This document shows, piece after piece, positions 28,401 through 40,669 of a DNA stretch of 64,000 bases. Under the pieces are notes generated by a model. It did no database searches, was not told where the DNA came from, and saw only the letters and a program-made list of their open reading frames with translations. The position numbers were made by a program, and so were the translations under genes. Source of the stretch: Silurus meridionalis (taxonomy: Eukaryota > Chordata > Actinopteri > Siluriformes > Siluridae); the NCBI RefSeq assembly GCF_014805685.1, contig NC_060911.1:5856712-5920711 (forward strand), in the 5' to 3' direction. The first letter of the stretch is position 1. Each line of letters begins with the position of its first letter.

Positions 28401-28870
28401 ATTGATATTGTAGTGGCAGAGACGCGGTTGAACTATAATATCAACCGGCCAAGTTGATCTCGTACGCACGCAAACCGATCGCATTTGCACAAATACCTAA
28501 ATTCGTATGCACTCTCTGTGTGCAAAAATAGAAACATACTGTCATCAACAGAGAAAAACACAAACTGTCACAAACTGTGACTCACACATACAGAAACACA
28601 GATGCACCCACACATGTTCCTCTATTCAGCATATTTTTGCCACAATTATTAGTGAGCTTACTTTTCTTTCAAAATTTTTTCATGCTGTCTGGACACGTCC
28701 TCATACGGAGCATATTTCTTGTCCTGGTCTGCATATGTGTGCGTGCTTGTGTCAATGAAGGTGTTTTTGCATGTGTTATTGTGATGTAACACATTTAGCT
28801 TTGCCTGGAAAGTCAGACTGGGTAATAGATTATAATTACTTTCTTATTTAGACAGCTACTATATATGTGG

Positions 28871-28893
28871 GTCTGTGTGTGTGTGTGTGTGTG
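28871..28893. repeat. (GT)n microsatellite
   Basis: About 12 GT units. Confidence 0.9.
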
Positions 28894-29132
28894 TGCAGGA
28901 AGGGTGTGTGGGGGAAATCAAAACATCTCGCGCCCATCCTGTTTAGGATAGTTTGTGTCCTGCTGTACCCTTAGCTTTTACATATTATTCAGGCATGCAT
29001 ACTCGTACATACAATGCCCATGGCACACATTCAAATCATATATTCTAAAATTTGCAATAGAATCATTTGCTCACACTCGGAACCAACTGTGATCTCTTTG
29101 TATATGCATACACACATGCTTTTGTTTTGCAG

Positions 29133-29207
29133 GTGGTGTCAGAGGCCATTTCAGACGTGCATCCTCTCTCATCTAAGGAAGCAAATGATGGAATACACAC
29201 TTTATTA
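29133..29207 (+). other. znf219: znf219 upstream exon, probable 5'UTR
   Basis: Bounded by TTTTGCAG and a GTGAGT donor. It is open in the frame of the next exon ([12 protein letters not shown]) but has no in-frame ATG, so it is either 5'UTR or an internal coding exon of a longer isoform. It contains two out-of-frame ATGs that make a 7-codon upstream ORF closed by TAA across the splice. Confidence 0.6.
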
Positions 29208-32200
29208 GTGAGTACCCACTCTATTCCATAAGAGAGGCTTGGTCATATTTATGTTTGTCATTTAACATGTTGGCATGACATCTTTTTCAAACAAATGACT
29301 CTTGTTACTCTCTGTCTGACACAGAGTATGGATTCTCCTAGAGAATGTGTGATTGCCCTCTCTTCTGAGGTTCCCCTGTCCCCTCCCTCAATGCCATCAC
29401 TAGATGACAGCCCCCACACCTTGCCACAAAGCCCTCACTCTGCCCAATCTAGCCCTCTAACCAGCTCATATACACAACTGTCACCTTTTGCTGGTGCCAA
29501 CCAGCATGATGAAGAGGAGGAGGAGGAGGAGGAGCTGTCAGGTTCACCATCTCCCAGTACACTTGTTGCATTGTTTCCAGAAGAAGAGCAGTTGTGTACT
29601 CCCTCTTCGGAGAGCAGTCCACCAGCCACTCCATCTGCACCAACATCTGGGTTTGGAGCACTGGAGCAGGTTCTTTTTTCTGGGGATGGTCCCACCTGCA
29701 ATGATGAACTAGATCTGCAGCTTTTTAACAGTGAAGGTCTGGCTGTGCAGGGAGGTTCTACCAGTGGCCCTGCTCTCAGGTACCCTTGTCATGTTTGTGG
29801 AAAGAGGTTTCGCTTCCAGAGCATACTGTCCCTGCATGCCCGAGCTCATAGTTTGGACAGGGATCGTCAGACCACTGCCCTGTACAAAAATGCACATGTT
29901 AAGACAGATAAAAACTGTTTTAGTAATACTGTTATACAGAAACACAGAAAGCTTAATCCGAATTTTATATCGTCATATAAGTCGTTTCACCAGAATCAGA
30001 GAGAAGAGCCTGTACCAGAGGATCCTTGCCAAACAGTCAATAGCCCTCAGTTTGAAATGGATGAAACCACACCACTGACTCCACCTCTAACAGAAGAAAC
30101 ACCATCCTCTTCAACCTTTTCTCCATTAGGGTCTGTCTTTGCGGAAGATCCCGTCCCATCTGTGGCAGCTCCTGCCTTCCGCTGCCATGCATGTAAGGGT
30201 AAATTCCGCACGGCCTCTGAGCTTGCCCGTCACGTGCGAATCCTCCATAACCCCTACAAGTGTACATTGTGCCCCTTTTCAGCCAGTAAGGAGGAACGTC
30301 TAGCTGTTCACCTACAGGAAAGCCACCCACCTGAAGAGCCTGCTTCACATCCAGTCTTCCCTTCAAGTCCAGTCACATTGCAACCATCTTCATCACAAGC
30401 ACCTGCTGTTCCAGCCTTTCGCTGTGAGACGTGTGGTCAGCGGTTTACCCAGTCTTGGTTCCTTAAAGGTCATATGCGCAAACACAAAGCCTCTCTTGAC
30501 CACAAGTGCCAGGTTTGTGGACGTGGTTTTAAGGAGCCCTGGTTTCTCAAGAACCATATGAAAGTGCACCTAAACAAACTGGGCCTGAAGGCAGGTCTTG
30601 GAGATCTGGGACCTTCAGGGTCTGAACATTCCACAGGTGCTGCTGGGAAGCATGCTTTAGGGGCTCTTTATTCCAATGTGCTCCTGGCACATAGTGTGGC
30701 AAGCGGTAGTGCAAAGACACTAAATCGGACAGAGAGGTCAGAATTCAGTGAAGGATCAAGCAGATCTTCAGTTTGGGGTTACCTCAGGTTGCCAAATGAG
30801 AGCAGTGCGGCTAGTTGCATGGAAAGGCTTCAGGCAGTGGCTCAGGTAGCTGAGATGGGTAACGGTGGAGAAAGAGGTGGAGCAGAGACACTGGATGGAC
30901 GAGAGCAGGCAGCTATGTGGGAACTGGTCGCGCATAGACTTGCAGCTGTGAAGCAGAGCCAGCAACAGCAGAGATCCCAGGCACAGCACCAATACTCCTC
31001 TTCACAGGGTACTGCTGTTGGGGAAGCTGAGCAGATGCATGCCTACATAGGTGGCCTTGGCTTTAAAGAGGACCTGGAAGCCTCCAGGGGCCCTTGGGAG
31101 TGCCCTGACTGTGGGAAGCTTTTTCAGAATCTTCAGCAGGTAGTGGCTCATGCTCGTGTTCATTCTCAGAGACCCCGGAAGTATAGACGTGTACATGGGA
31201 GTGTTAGAAAAGAAGAGGATGGTGTACAAAAAAACGTGAGTCTCCAAGCAAGAGAAGGACAAGGGCACAGAAATGAAGGCAGACAAGATTCTCAACCTCT
31301 TCAGTCAGGAGTGGGAGCATCCGCAGGGTTCCATTCTTCCATAGCACAGCTCTCTGGTAAGTAGAATCTAATAAAACATGTATTCAAAGACAATTTATTG
31401 ATTGAAGCAAAAGGTGTTTTTGTTTTTGTTGCTTAGTTAAGCTTTATAAGAACCCAAATGCTCTATTTTTTATGATATTTGTATTTCCATGTCCCATCTG
31501 ATCCAGCAACAGTATTAATATACTGAAGGTTCCTAAACATAGTTGGTTGATTGTAAAACTGTTTTCTTTTTGTATTTAAATTAATAACATAAATCTTTTT
31601 ATTTTGACTGCAGGGGACAATGGGCTGAGAGGAAACTCATTTGGGCCTTCCAGAGAGCGAGTGCGAGGTACAGGAATGAAGGATTGTCCTTACTGTGGAA
31701 AATCTTTCCGCTCTTCCCATCACCTTAAAGTACACTTACGTGTGCACACAGGTGAGGCTTCTAAAAGACATTACGCTACACATGTGATGCAAACACTATA
31801 CAACAATATATACACTGTCCCCTCTGTGGGACCACTACTTCAACAGTCATTTAAATGTTACAAAGAAATTCAGAATGTCAAAAATTACAAGAGTGCCATC
31901 TACTGTTAATGGAAATAACTACAATTTAGTTTTTTTTGCAATAATTGTTTTAATGTATGTTCTCTTTTAGGGGAGAGACCATACAAATGTCCTCACTGTG
32001 ACTATGCTGGTACCCAGTCTGGCTCTCTTAAATACCATTTACAACGGCACCATCGTGAGAGAAATGCCATGGCAAACTCTCCTAGTTCTTCATCTTCAAG
32101 CCTTCCTCCTTCACTGAGTGGCTCTCCACGAGAGAAACAGCATCGGCCCTCGACCGCAAACCAGGGCTCGTTTCCCACATTTCGACACAGCCAGACCTTG

Positions 32201-33055
32201 GCACCTGGATCTTCAGAACAAAAAGAAAGTCATCTTAAGTCCAGAGAAGCTCAAAAGGAAAAAAAATTGGAGAGTCAGTATCGATTCCTGTCTGGGATGA
32301 TGAAGGAACTGTACCCAGGAGGACTAGAAGTGGGGTGGAGAGGTGAAACACCGCCTCCAAAACTACCCAAAATGTCCAGGCGTAAGCCCCTTGTTACAAG
32401 TCGTATGATGCCAGCTAATGGATATCAGGGCAGCTCCAACTCGAGTGCTTTCCAAGAATGTGGACCCCTAGACCTCTCTCGCCGCCCTGTGTCTAGCGTT
32501 GGTGCTGTGGAACAAGTCAGAGAAGCAGTAAACAGCTCTGATAGTCCAGCAGGGGGAACAAAAGGAGATGGAGATATTTTAAATCAGTGTGTGTTTTGTC
32601 CATTTCGAACCTCTTCGTCAGAGCTGATGGCAATGCATCTTCAAGTAAATCACACCAGCAAGTCCCGTCGTAAAAGGGGGAGCCTTGTACCAAGTGACAA
32701 CCACTCTTCCAGGCTGACCCTGTATGGAATGAACCATGACCCTTTGGCACTATGGAAGTTCCTCAGTGAAGGGGATGAAATAATGGCCATGGATGAGTGG
32801 ATAAAATATAGGTCAAGGTCTGAAAATGGGGTCAGCTTGGAAGATGGAGAAATGGAACCCACTAAACAAGGACTTAAACTAGGAGATTTTAAAGTGGACA
32901 GTGCAGAAGTTCATGAAACGAAAGACATAGAGGATGGCCTGGAAACAAACAGCAATCTTAAAGCAAGTGCTCATCAACAGGACATGACAAACATTCTATC
33001 AGACATGATGCAGGAGGATTTGAGCGAGCATGGCGGAAAGCTGGTGAAGAACTAA
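29133..33055 (+). CDS. znf219: Zinc finger protein 219, C2H2 transcription factor
   Basis: Nuclear DNA-binding factor; the mammalian protein acts as a repressor and as a SOX9 partner in cartilage. Exons 29133-29207 (probably 5'UTR), 29325-31356, 31614-31751 and 31971-33055, all with GT-AG sites. Start chosen at 29328 (AGTATGG, A at -3 and G at +4). About 1,083 residues, longer than the human protein (about 720). Fingers at roughly 152-174, 284-307, 311-333, 364-386, 392-414, 590-612, 699-721, 727-750 and 929-950. Highly characteristic: [45 protein letters not shown] and the pair joined by TGERP with [23 protein letters not shown] at 888-892 is a CtBP-binding motif. The [12 protein letters not shown] segment before finger 1 also matches ZNF219. 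ZNF536 is the nearest paralogue. Confidence 0.92.
29325..31356 (+). CDS. znf219: znf219 large exon: fingers 1-6
   Basis: Single exon of 2,032 bases ending at CTCTCTG|GTAAGT. It encodes a Ser/Pro-rich acidic N-terminus with a run of seven or eight Glu (29,512-29,535), finger 1, a long non-finger spacer, the tight pair [19 protein letters not shown] plus YKCTLCPF, the pair [10 protein letters not shown] plus [10 protein letters not shown], and a finger [19 protein letters not shown]. Unlike human ZNF219 as I know it, no classical finger follows directly after finger 1. Confidence 0.92.
31614..31751 (+). CDS. znf219: znf219 exon: finger 7
   Basis: Joins the large exon in phase (1+2). Encodes [20 protein letters not shown] and ends inside the TGE linker codon at CACACAG|GTGAGG, splitting the finger pair between two exons. 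Confidence 0.92.
31971..33055 (+). CDS. znf219: znf219 terminal coding exon: finger 8, CtBP motif, last finger
   Basis: Starts after TCTCTTTTAG and completes [16 protein letters not shown] Ser-rich region, GPLDLSRRP, and a finger [19 protein letters not shown] followed by a basic cluster SRRKRGS (likely nuclear signal) come next. The C-terminus has [20 protein letters not shown] and ends with TAA at 33053-33055. Confidence 0.92.
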
Positions 33056-35276
33056 GCGATTTTAAGTGCCCCAGAGGAACACAGAGCTAGAATCAAGGAT
33101 CTATTGGCAAAATTAGACTAAAAACAAAAATGAGGCTGATCATGTTCTTTCCAACACAAGGACATCATGTCCTAGTTTCATACATAATCACAGACTTTCA
33201 CACAGACATATATCCAGTATTCTATGCTAGTCTTAGCCTTCAGGAGTCCCCGAGGCCTTCTTGACTGCTGTTTTTTTTTTTTTTTTTAATATATATAATA
33301 ATTCTTTATTTTTATCATCTAAGGTAATTGCCAAGTTATATTTCTTTCTACTGTGAGACATTCCCATGTCAAACGCATCTGGAAATGGTTATCATTGAAA
33401 TAAGGTAAAAAAGAAACATTAAACTGTATAATATTGAGATATTTTTTTGTACTAATACAATATCTTAATATGGTTTATCAAGATATGTTCAATTAAGAAA
33501 AGTCTGGCTTAACATAGAAGCCAGATGTAGTCTATAACATCTATCTGACTGAGTTTTGGCAGCAATTGCACCATTTACCAACGAATGGCATAAATATTTC
33601 CTCGGCTGTATGCACAGTATGCTGTGATGACTAAATGGTACGGATGGTGACCATTTTGAACAATACACAATAGAGCAAATAATAATCTCCCCATATATAT
33701 CCTGTCAACTAGGTCTGGCAGTCTTCTAGTGAATTCCTTTTGCTTCATTCTGTCTCAGTGCCTGGTGCTGTATTTATTTTAGGGGAATCTTACAACACAG
33801 GAAAATATATATTCATATATACAGTATATTTCAATGTATATATAAGAACTCTAAAGCTAAGATAGTTCTGGAACACTGTGGCGGCAATTTCTGTGACCTG
33901 ACTGTTGCACCCGGAGGAGTGGAACGTTCGACTTGAAACATGAGAACAGATGGCCTGCTGACAGAGAACAAATTGCGGTGTTTACATCAGAAATACCACT
34001 ATGCTATTTTTTTTTTTTGACGAAACTGGATTATGATTACTGAGGAGATATTAAGAAGGATTGAGGTCTGGTTTTCACATATGAAATGAAGCGTGTCATC
34101 GTCATTAAGTCCAACTCAAAAAGTCTCAGTCAGTCATTCCTACTTTTTCTTTTCTCCCTCACTTGTAAATTACCAGAGAGGGAGATCAGAAAGACAAGGG
34201 GTCCTTAAGCATCAGGGCAAATCCAACAAAAAAACTAAAAAACATCATATCTTTAAGATCCATAGGTTTTTTTGTTGTTAAGAAACAATAAGAAACATTA
34301 TTAATAAAATCACTAACACCTTCATAGACATCCCAATAGAAATGTGTAGCTTTATAAAGATAAAAAAAAAAAAGATAAAAACATTATTTTTTATTTTATT
34401 TTTTTTATTTTGAGAAGAGTTTTTAAAAAATAAAAAAAAAGTGATAATATCAGTAATAATAATAATAATGGTTGTGGTAGAATACTGGTTTGGAATGTCT
34501 TAAAAAAAAAAAAAAATCACTGTGCAAAGTTCATTGTTTTCCCAAAGTAGATATTTTGATTTGCCTTTGAATATACTGTAGACCAAACTTTTGTTTAAAG
34601 AGTTATTGTTTCTATTTAATCACTTTCATTTTATGTAATGCTGCAGGTTCAAATCTCTGTTCCTAATCACTCTATAAAGTGGTCAATCAATCAAACAATC
34701 AATCGATCAGAAAAATAGATGTTGATCAAATCAACTTGTCAGCTATCGATCTAATCAGGCACGCAATCAAAAATCTAGTTTTCAGCACTAAAGTGTTGGT
34801 ACCATGATGTATTTGATAACTTATTTATTAATTATTGCAAAAAAGTGTGTCAAGGACATATCACTTTGTTGTCAGTTAGACTGACTTGAGCTTATAAGGG
34901 ACTGACTCCCTTCTTCCTGTACTATTAATGTTTATGGCATTGTCACACATTTTTAGCCCAAAATCCGTGAGATTGAATGAGTTGTACCTTACTCTTGCCT
35001 ATTGTGCCACTGACTGAAAGAGATGGGTACTGATTGTTACTGCTGGCCTTACTATATAAATGTGCATGTGTTGTTTTGTGTGTAGAGCACCTTATGAGTT
35101 TGGTAGCCCCTGACGTGGTGGTCGTTAAAGATTACACTCTGAGCCACTGTGCCTTCTGTCCTGCACACTTCCTCAAGTACTTTGTATTTCACCAAAAGCA
35201 CCTACCCATACTGTATCCTCCTCCTACTTCTACCTGTCTACCTGTGTTTAACGTTAATACTTATTGTTATTCTGTC

Positions 35277-35326
<50 letters not shown>

Positions 35327-36090
35327 AGCACACAATCTTATCAGACATTTTGCCATAATTTTATGTACTCACTTCATTCTGTTTCTCTTTTCCAACAAAC
35401 ACCACTGGAAGGTGACATACTGTTTAGCATTGTGGCCTTTTTTTTTTAGATGTTATTTTAATTTTTTTGTGATGTTCGTTTGCCAATGAGATGAGACCAA
35501 GCTCTTCTTCTAATAATTAATGTTAATTTGTTTTTTTAGTATTACAAAAAAAAATGGAAAAAAAAAGAAAACTGTGTTTGATGTACAGATAGAGTTAGAG
35601 ATGTGTTTCTAATGAGAGCTCCAACCACAGCACCGACTCTCCATATTTCTTAGTAATATTAATATAATATAGACCGCGGATACTTAATGTAGGGCAATAT
35701 GACTGTTAGAGCATAATGTCTTGACATGTTAAGTTTCTTCAATGACTTATAATGATTCGGAAGCAGGAAAGCATGGTCGTGCATTCCTGGCTTCTTCCTA
35801 TTTACAAATTTATGTGTAACTTCAACCTTGAAATTTCTGAATGTTATGATGCCCACTGTGGCATCTAAAAATTAGGGGGGAAAAAATCTGATCTTTTTAA
35901 AGACAGGAATGTATTTTCCTGGGGAAAGGAGAAGATTGAGTTGGAGGGAAGGTCTGAGGTTTGAGCTCTTAAGTAGATGACTGCTATTGCAGTGAAGGGG
36001 AAAACTGGTCTAACATAGTAGTGATTAATATGAAAATGTGGACTGAGAAAAATAGTAGAAAAGATTCAATAAAATATACAAAAAAAGTTA
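33056..36090 (+). other. znf219: Probable znf219 3'UTR with candidate poly(A) signals
   Basis: AT-rich with T and A homopolymers. AATAAA occurs at 34303-34308 and at 36068-36073; either may end the transcript. A (TC)n microsatellite lies at 35,279-35,325. The reading at about 35.03-35.49 kb is Leu/Ser low complexity and is not called a gene. Confidence 0.45.
35279..35325. repeat. (TC)n microsatellite
   Basis: About 23 TC units. Confidence 0.97.
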
Positions 36091-36099
36091 ACTCTTTTG

Positions 36100-37600
36100 A
36101 TGTCTGTATGTTTGTGTATCATCTGAGAAGTCATTTCTTTATGATTATTCTGTAGGAAACATCCATTGGCATACACTGAAATTTAAAAACTAATATTATC
36201 ATTATGTCACTTTACTTATCTATCTATTAAATCTATCACATATATTATATTTCTAAACTAAGAAAAGCATTTTTCCAACAATACAAAATAAATATTCATG
36301 GACATTAAAAAGCAACTTTTAGCTGTCCCAAGACATGGATGTCTTTATGGAAGGGTTGGTGGGAGCTCATGGTTACTGTGGTTACCACTGACCCCTTTGA
36401 CTGGACTTAGCAGGTGAGACATTAAAGCAAAGGAAAGAAAGCCAAAGCACAGGATCAAACAGCTGTGCTTTGTGCTAACTGGACTTTGATTTATATGCAG
36501 TCTATTATATGCAGTCTATGAATTACAAATAAAAAGTAAATAAAAGTTTACTGTTCACTGATCATTTGTTTAGACTTCTTAAAAAGGTCTCAGGTAATTT
36601 TGTTTTTGCAAATGATGCATGTGAACTCAATTTACTTCTACGACAATATTAGTGAACCATCACCCGGTTTATCTTGTGCCAAGTTTAGAATTTGCCCTCA
36701 TTAACAGCAGAAATGGCACATGGTGTTGGCTACAACTGCTCAGTGCTGTCCTCTAGTGGAGGTTTTTTTTCCATGTTTGTAATATCTTTGGGATACTGAA
36801 GCCCCAGGGCTTTTAAAATGTAAAGATTTGTAAGACAAATGAATAGAAAAAAAAAATACACATCTTAAACTACCTCGCTTGGATTTCTCAAGTAAAATAT
36901 ATAATTATATAAATAATATACACTTAGCAGCCCCCTTATAAGGTTCACCCTGATAATACAGGGTATAGCCCAACTTTGCTTTGCAGCCTCAAAGATTTTC
37001 ACTCATGATTTTTTACAATTTCTTTGAGACTGATTAATGTTGAGAACACTGCATGACAAATTTGTCAGATGCACATTCCTGCTGATAATCTCCTATTATA
37101 CTACATCCCACAGGTGCCCTATTGGAGCAAAATCTGTTGACTTGGAAGACTCATAATAGTTCATGCAACCAGTTTCAGACAAAGACTTTGTAATGAGGCT
37201 TTGTAGCATGGTGCTTTATTATGCTGTAAGTAGCCATTATAAGATGGGGGAATTGCAGTCATAAAGGGACACACATGGCTAGCAATGATACTCAGATGGG
37301 CTGTGTCATTAAAACAATGCTCAATAGATATTGAGGAGCTCAGTGCGTGCCAAGAATTAATTCCCTACAGTATTACATGTTTATAGCCAGGCTGAACTTT
37401 GGTTTGTGGCTTCATGCCGTGAACTCTTAATTCTAACCCTATCATTTGCTTGTTGCAGCAAGACAAGGTGAGATTTTCCTTTTTTTTTTTTACCTGTCTA
37501 ATTTGATGTAGTCTTCTGCTGTTCTACTGTAGCTTACTGTAGTTATCTCTGGGTTTAATGTGTTGTGCATAATGTGTTTTTCCCTTCAAAGGTTTCCAAT
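36100..37600. other. Intergenic, no gene seen
   Basis: AT-rich sequence without recognisable coding or repeat structure beyond short homopolymers. Confidence 0.6.
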
Positions 37601-37609
37601 CATCTGCAA

Positions 37610-37942
37610 CTAGTCTGGTCATTGTTATTTGGCTCTGTCATCACAGGCTTTACAGATCTGCTGCTTACTGGATATATATTTTTTTTACTATTACTATTCT
37701 GGTGTTAGATATCTGTATCCCTATTTATTACCCTATTATTTACACTGTCTATACTGTCTCATATTGTCTGTATTGTCTGTATTGTCTTGTACAGTCTGTT
37801 TTTGTCTTGTCGTGTCTGTTTTGTCTTGTATAGGTTTTTATTTATGTCTGTACTTTTGAGAGTAACAAACAGCTGGAACCAAATTCCTTGTGTGTGTCAA
37901 CACACTTGGTCAATAAACCTGATTCTGATTCTGATTCTGATA
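37610..37942 (+). mobile_element. LINE 3' end (L2/CR1-type) with GATTCT tail
   Basis: CTGTCTATACTGTCTCATATTG-like pentamer-rich text, then AACCAAATTCCTTGTGTGTG and CAATAAACCTGATTCTGATT. This is the familiar 3'UTR and tail of teleost L2/CR1-type retrotransposons ending in (GATTCT)n. Confidence 0.75.
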
Positions 37943-37949
37943 TTCTGTT

Positions 37950-39550
37950 AGTGAACATTAACTAATCAAGTCAGCTCTTGACCTGATTTGCATGATTGTA
38001 TGTATTGGGCTTCTGCTATATGTTTGCCCGATTATATAATTGCATGGTTTGTTTTTAATATAGCACTCAGTGTCTCAGTATGATTTATAAAAAATAATCA
38101 TATCCATGTTTGAGAACTTATGGCACATTCACAGTGTTCTGGTGTGAGAATGTAAACCCTATAAGGCATCATTATTGTATGTAATAAATATGCAATGAAT
38201 CCAATATTGCATGCAAGGCATACGCATGTGGAATAGAGAAAATCCCTCAATTCTAACAGCTTGAAGTTCCTAAAAAAAGGAGGTCATCATGAATATTCCA
38301 TTATGCATGCAACATTTATGAAATAGTCCAGCCCTTAAAAGGAAAGTTTTAATGGAACACAAGTTCTGGCTGTAATTTCAAAACATGATGACTTTCTTCA
38401 AAATGTCAGTAACCATGTCATTCTGGACAAGGCATTGTATCATCGCTGAATAAATGATTCCATTAAACACAGTAAAACAATACAAATATAATTTTACATA
38501 ATTTCTATATTTAGGTTCTAGTTTTAATAGTTTAACTAGGTTCTGGTAATATATTTATATAATTTATTACTGCTTGCCTTTCTAGAAACAGGAAAAATCT
38601 TTTAATAAGTTAATTAGCATTAGACAGAATATACCATATATCAGGATGCAGAAATACCAGAAAGATGAATTCACTGCTCATATTTTATATTGCAATATTT
38701 CTGTTAAATGTTTCCTGCAAACTCCAAATCTTTTTCAGCTCAAGACGTAGTAGCTTTGCAGGGCATACAGTTTAAAGCATGTGGGATTAATTTAATTTGT
38801 TCATAATCATGTCTAAAATGATTCAGAAGGACATTGTTTGTTGTGCTGGAAGTGGCATAGCCAGTTTAATTTAATTAAACTTAATTCAGAGTGGTGGAAA
38901 TATACAAAATAACATTTCTACTGTATTACATGTAGTGTTTATCACTTAGAGTTATATAGTTCTTCTCATCCCTCGGAAGAGTTTCTAAAAACATAAAAAA
39001 AATATTAAATCCCACAACATGTGTACACATTACTGTCATATGGAACATATGCAAATCATTTCTGAGTCTTTTCAATATTTAATAAAACATTAATTTAAAA
39101 ACAAAGATTTGAAATCAATGCACATCTTAAACTAGCACAATTTGGGCAACCAATTTCCCTGCTTGGGTTTTTTGACTGTGAACCCGCTGCCTAAAAACAC
39201 AACAAGAAATAGAGGTAATCAATGAAACACATTTGGTAAACATGAAACTGGGGAACTACATTAAGCTAACAGAAATGCAAGCGCACCTGAATAAGGCCAT
39301 CGATAGGAACAACTATGACTGGGGTACTCAATTCACTAATGAACCAATGTTTCAGTGACCCCTACATTTTTAGAACTTACTCCTCTTTCTCAAGAGCCCT
39401 CACTAACATTTCATTAAACCAGTATAGTGCTTGTTAAACTGGCTGATGGCCCACTAATGAAGGTCTTGACAATCGGCCAAAACTTGCTTCAGGAAATAAA
39501 CCCATTAATTCTTGGGGCACATCCCTATTAACATAGAGTAAGAATACAGT
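37950..39550. other. Intergenic, no gene seen
   Basis: AT-rich; nothing recognised on either strand. Confidence 0.6.
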
Positions 39551-39609
39551 AGTTGCCATTTGTCCCAATCCCGTTCTGTATTGGGCACAAGCTTCTAGAC
39601 CAGACAATA

Positions 39610-40650
39610 AAGAGTTTGCTGTGTAAAATATTAATAAAAGCAGAATGCAGTCATTTGCAAATCTCATAAACAAATAATATATTTACAGTAAAACACAGGA
39701 AAAAAATAATAGCTGTTTTAAGGAAGAAATAAGGTACTTTTTAATTGGATGAAGAGCCATCTTTACCACTGTGTAGCATCCACTATATATCTGGAGACAT
39801 TCTACATATGTCTGGGAACTTAAGATACAGTTGTTGGAGTTTTATGTGAGGAATGTTGTACCAAAGGTGGGTCTAATACAAGATTCTGCTGAATCTGCTG
39901 AACAGTCCATGATATTCTTTATCCTATTTTTCATTTTATAATGAGCTAAATGTTTTCAAACAGTAGAAGGTCTGGAATGCAGACAGGGCAGTTCATTACC
40001 CAGGCTCTTCTACTACCGAGACATAATGCAGGCAGTATGTGGTTAAGCATTGTCTTGCTGAAATTGGCAAGGCTTCCCTTTTAAAGATATTGATATCTTG
40101 ATAGAAACATATGTTCTCAGCAGTGATGGTGCCTTTTCATATGTGCAAAGTGCCCATTCTGTAGGCACTAATGCACAGCATACCATCATAGATAGAGTGG
40201 ATAACCTATATAGTACCCACTGTAAAAAAAGCAACAGCTGAACCTGGTCATTTTGAAGTGTTTAAGGAGCATAGTGGCCTCACGTCAGGAAATATAGTTG
40301 CATAAGTCAAGAATGTTTCGAATTCCTGTACTGTTTTTCTCCAACAGACCAATTATGTTCATTCAATTTCTGGAATGGTTTGTTTATAGCAAAGAGCAGA
40401 TGGAGAGATAGTTGAGTCTATGATGATGAGGGATAAACCATTTGATAAACTCCAAATGACCGGCAATAGGTTTGATGATCTGTGTTCATGGATACAGAAG
40501 AACTGGGTCCTGAACTTCTTCCCAATTCACTGACAAATTCCATGTTAGCTTTCCAACATGCTGCCTCCAGTGTGTTTTTACCAAACCTTTTTATGGATGA
40601 AACCATCACACCATCTGACTGATTAGTTTTCACCCTCTTATGTAAAGGTA
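39610..40650 (-). mobile_element. Decayed DNA transposon, related to the one at 11.66 kb
   Basis: Shares the subterminal word AGCAGAATGCAGTCATTTGC with the 11.7 kb element. A minus-strand reading around 40.05 kb ends with CQFQQDNA, resembling the FQQDNA motif around the second catalytic Asp of DDE transposases. Frames are broken. Boundaries are approximate. Confidence 0.5.
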
Positions 40651-40669
40651 GAATTGTTTTTTGCAATTT

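Noticed and set aside
29435..29701. Minus-strand readings over the znf219 acidic region
   Set aside because: Shadow of the Glu-rich coding strand; poly-Ser on the reverse.
35034..35489. Possible extra zinc finger (CAFCPAHFLKYFVFHQKH)
   Set aside because: Cys and His spacing does not fit C2H2 (no hydrophobic core, too short between Cys pair and His pair), and the frame runs into a (TC)n repeat after the znf219 stop.
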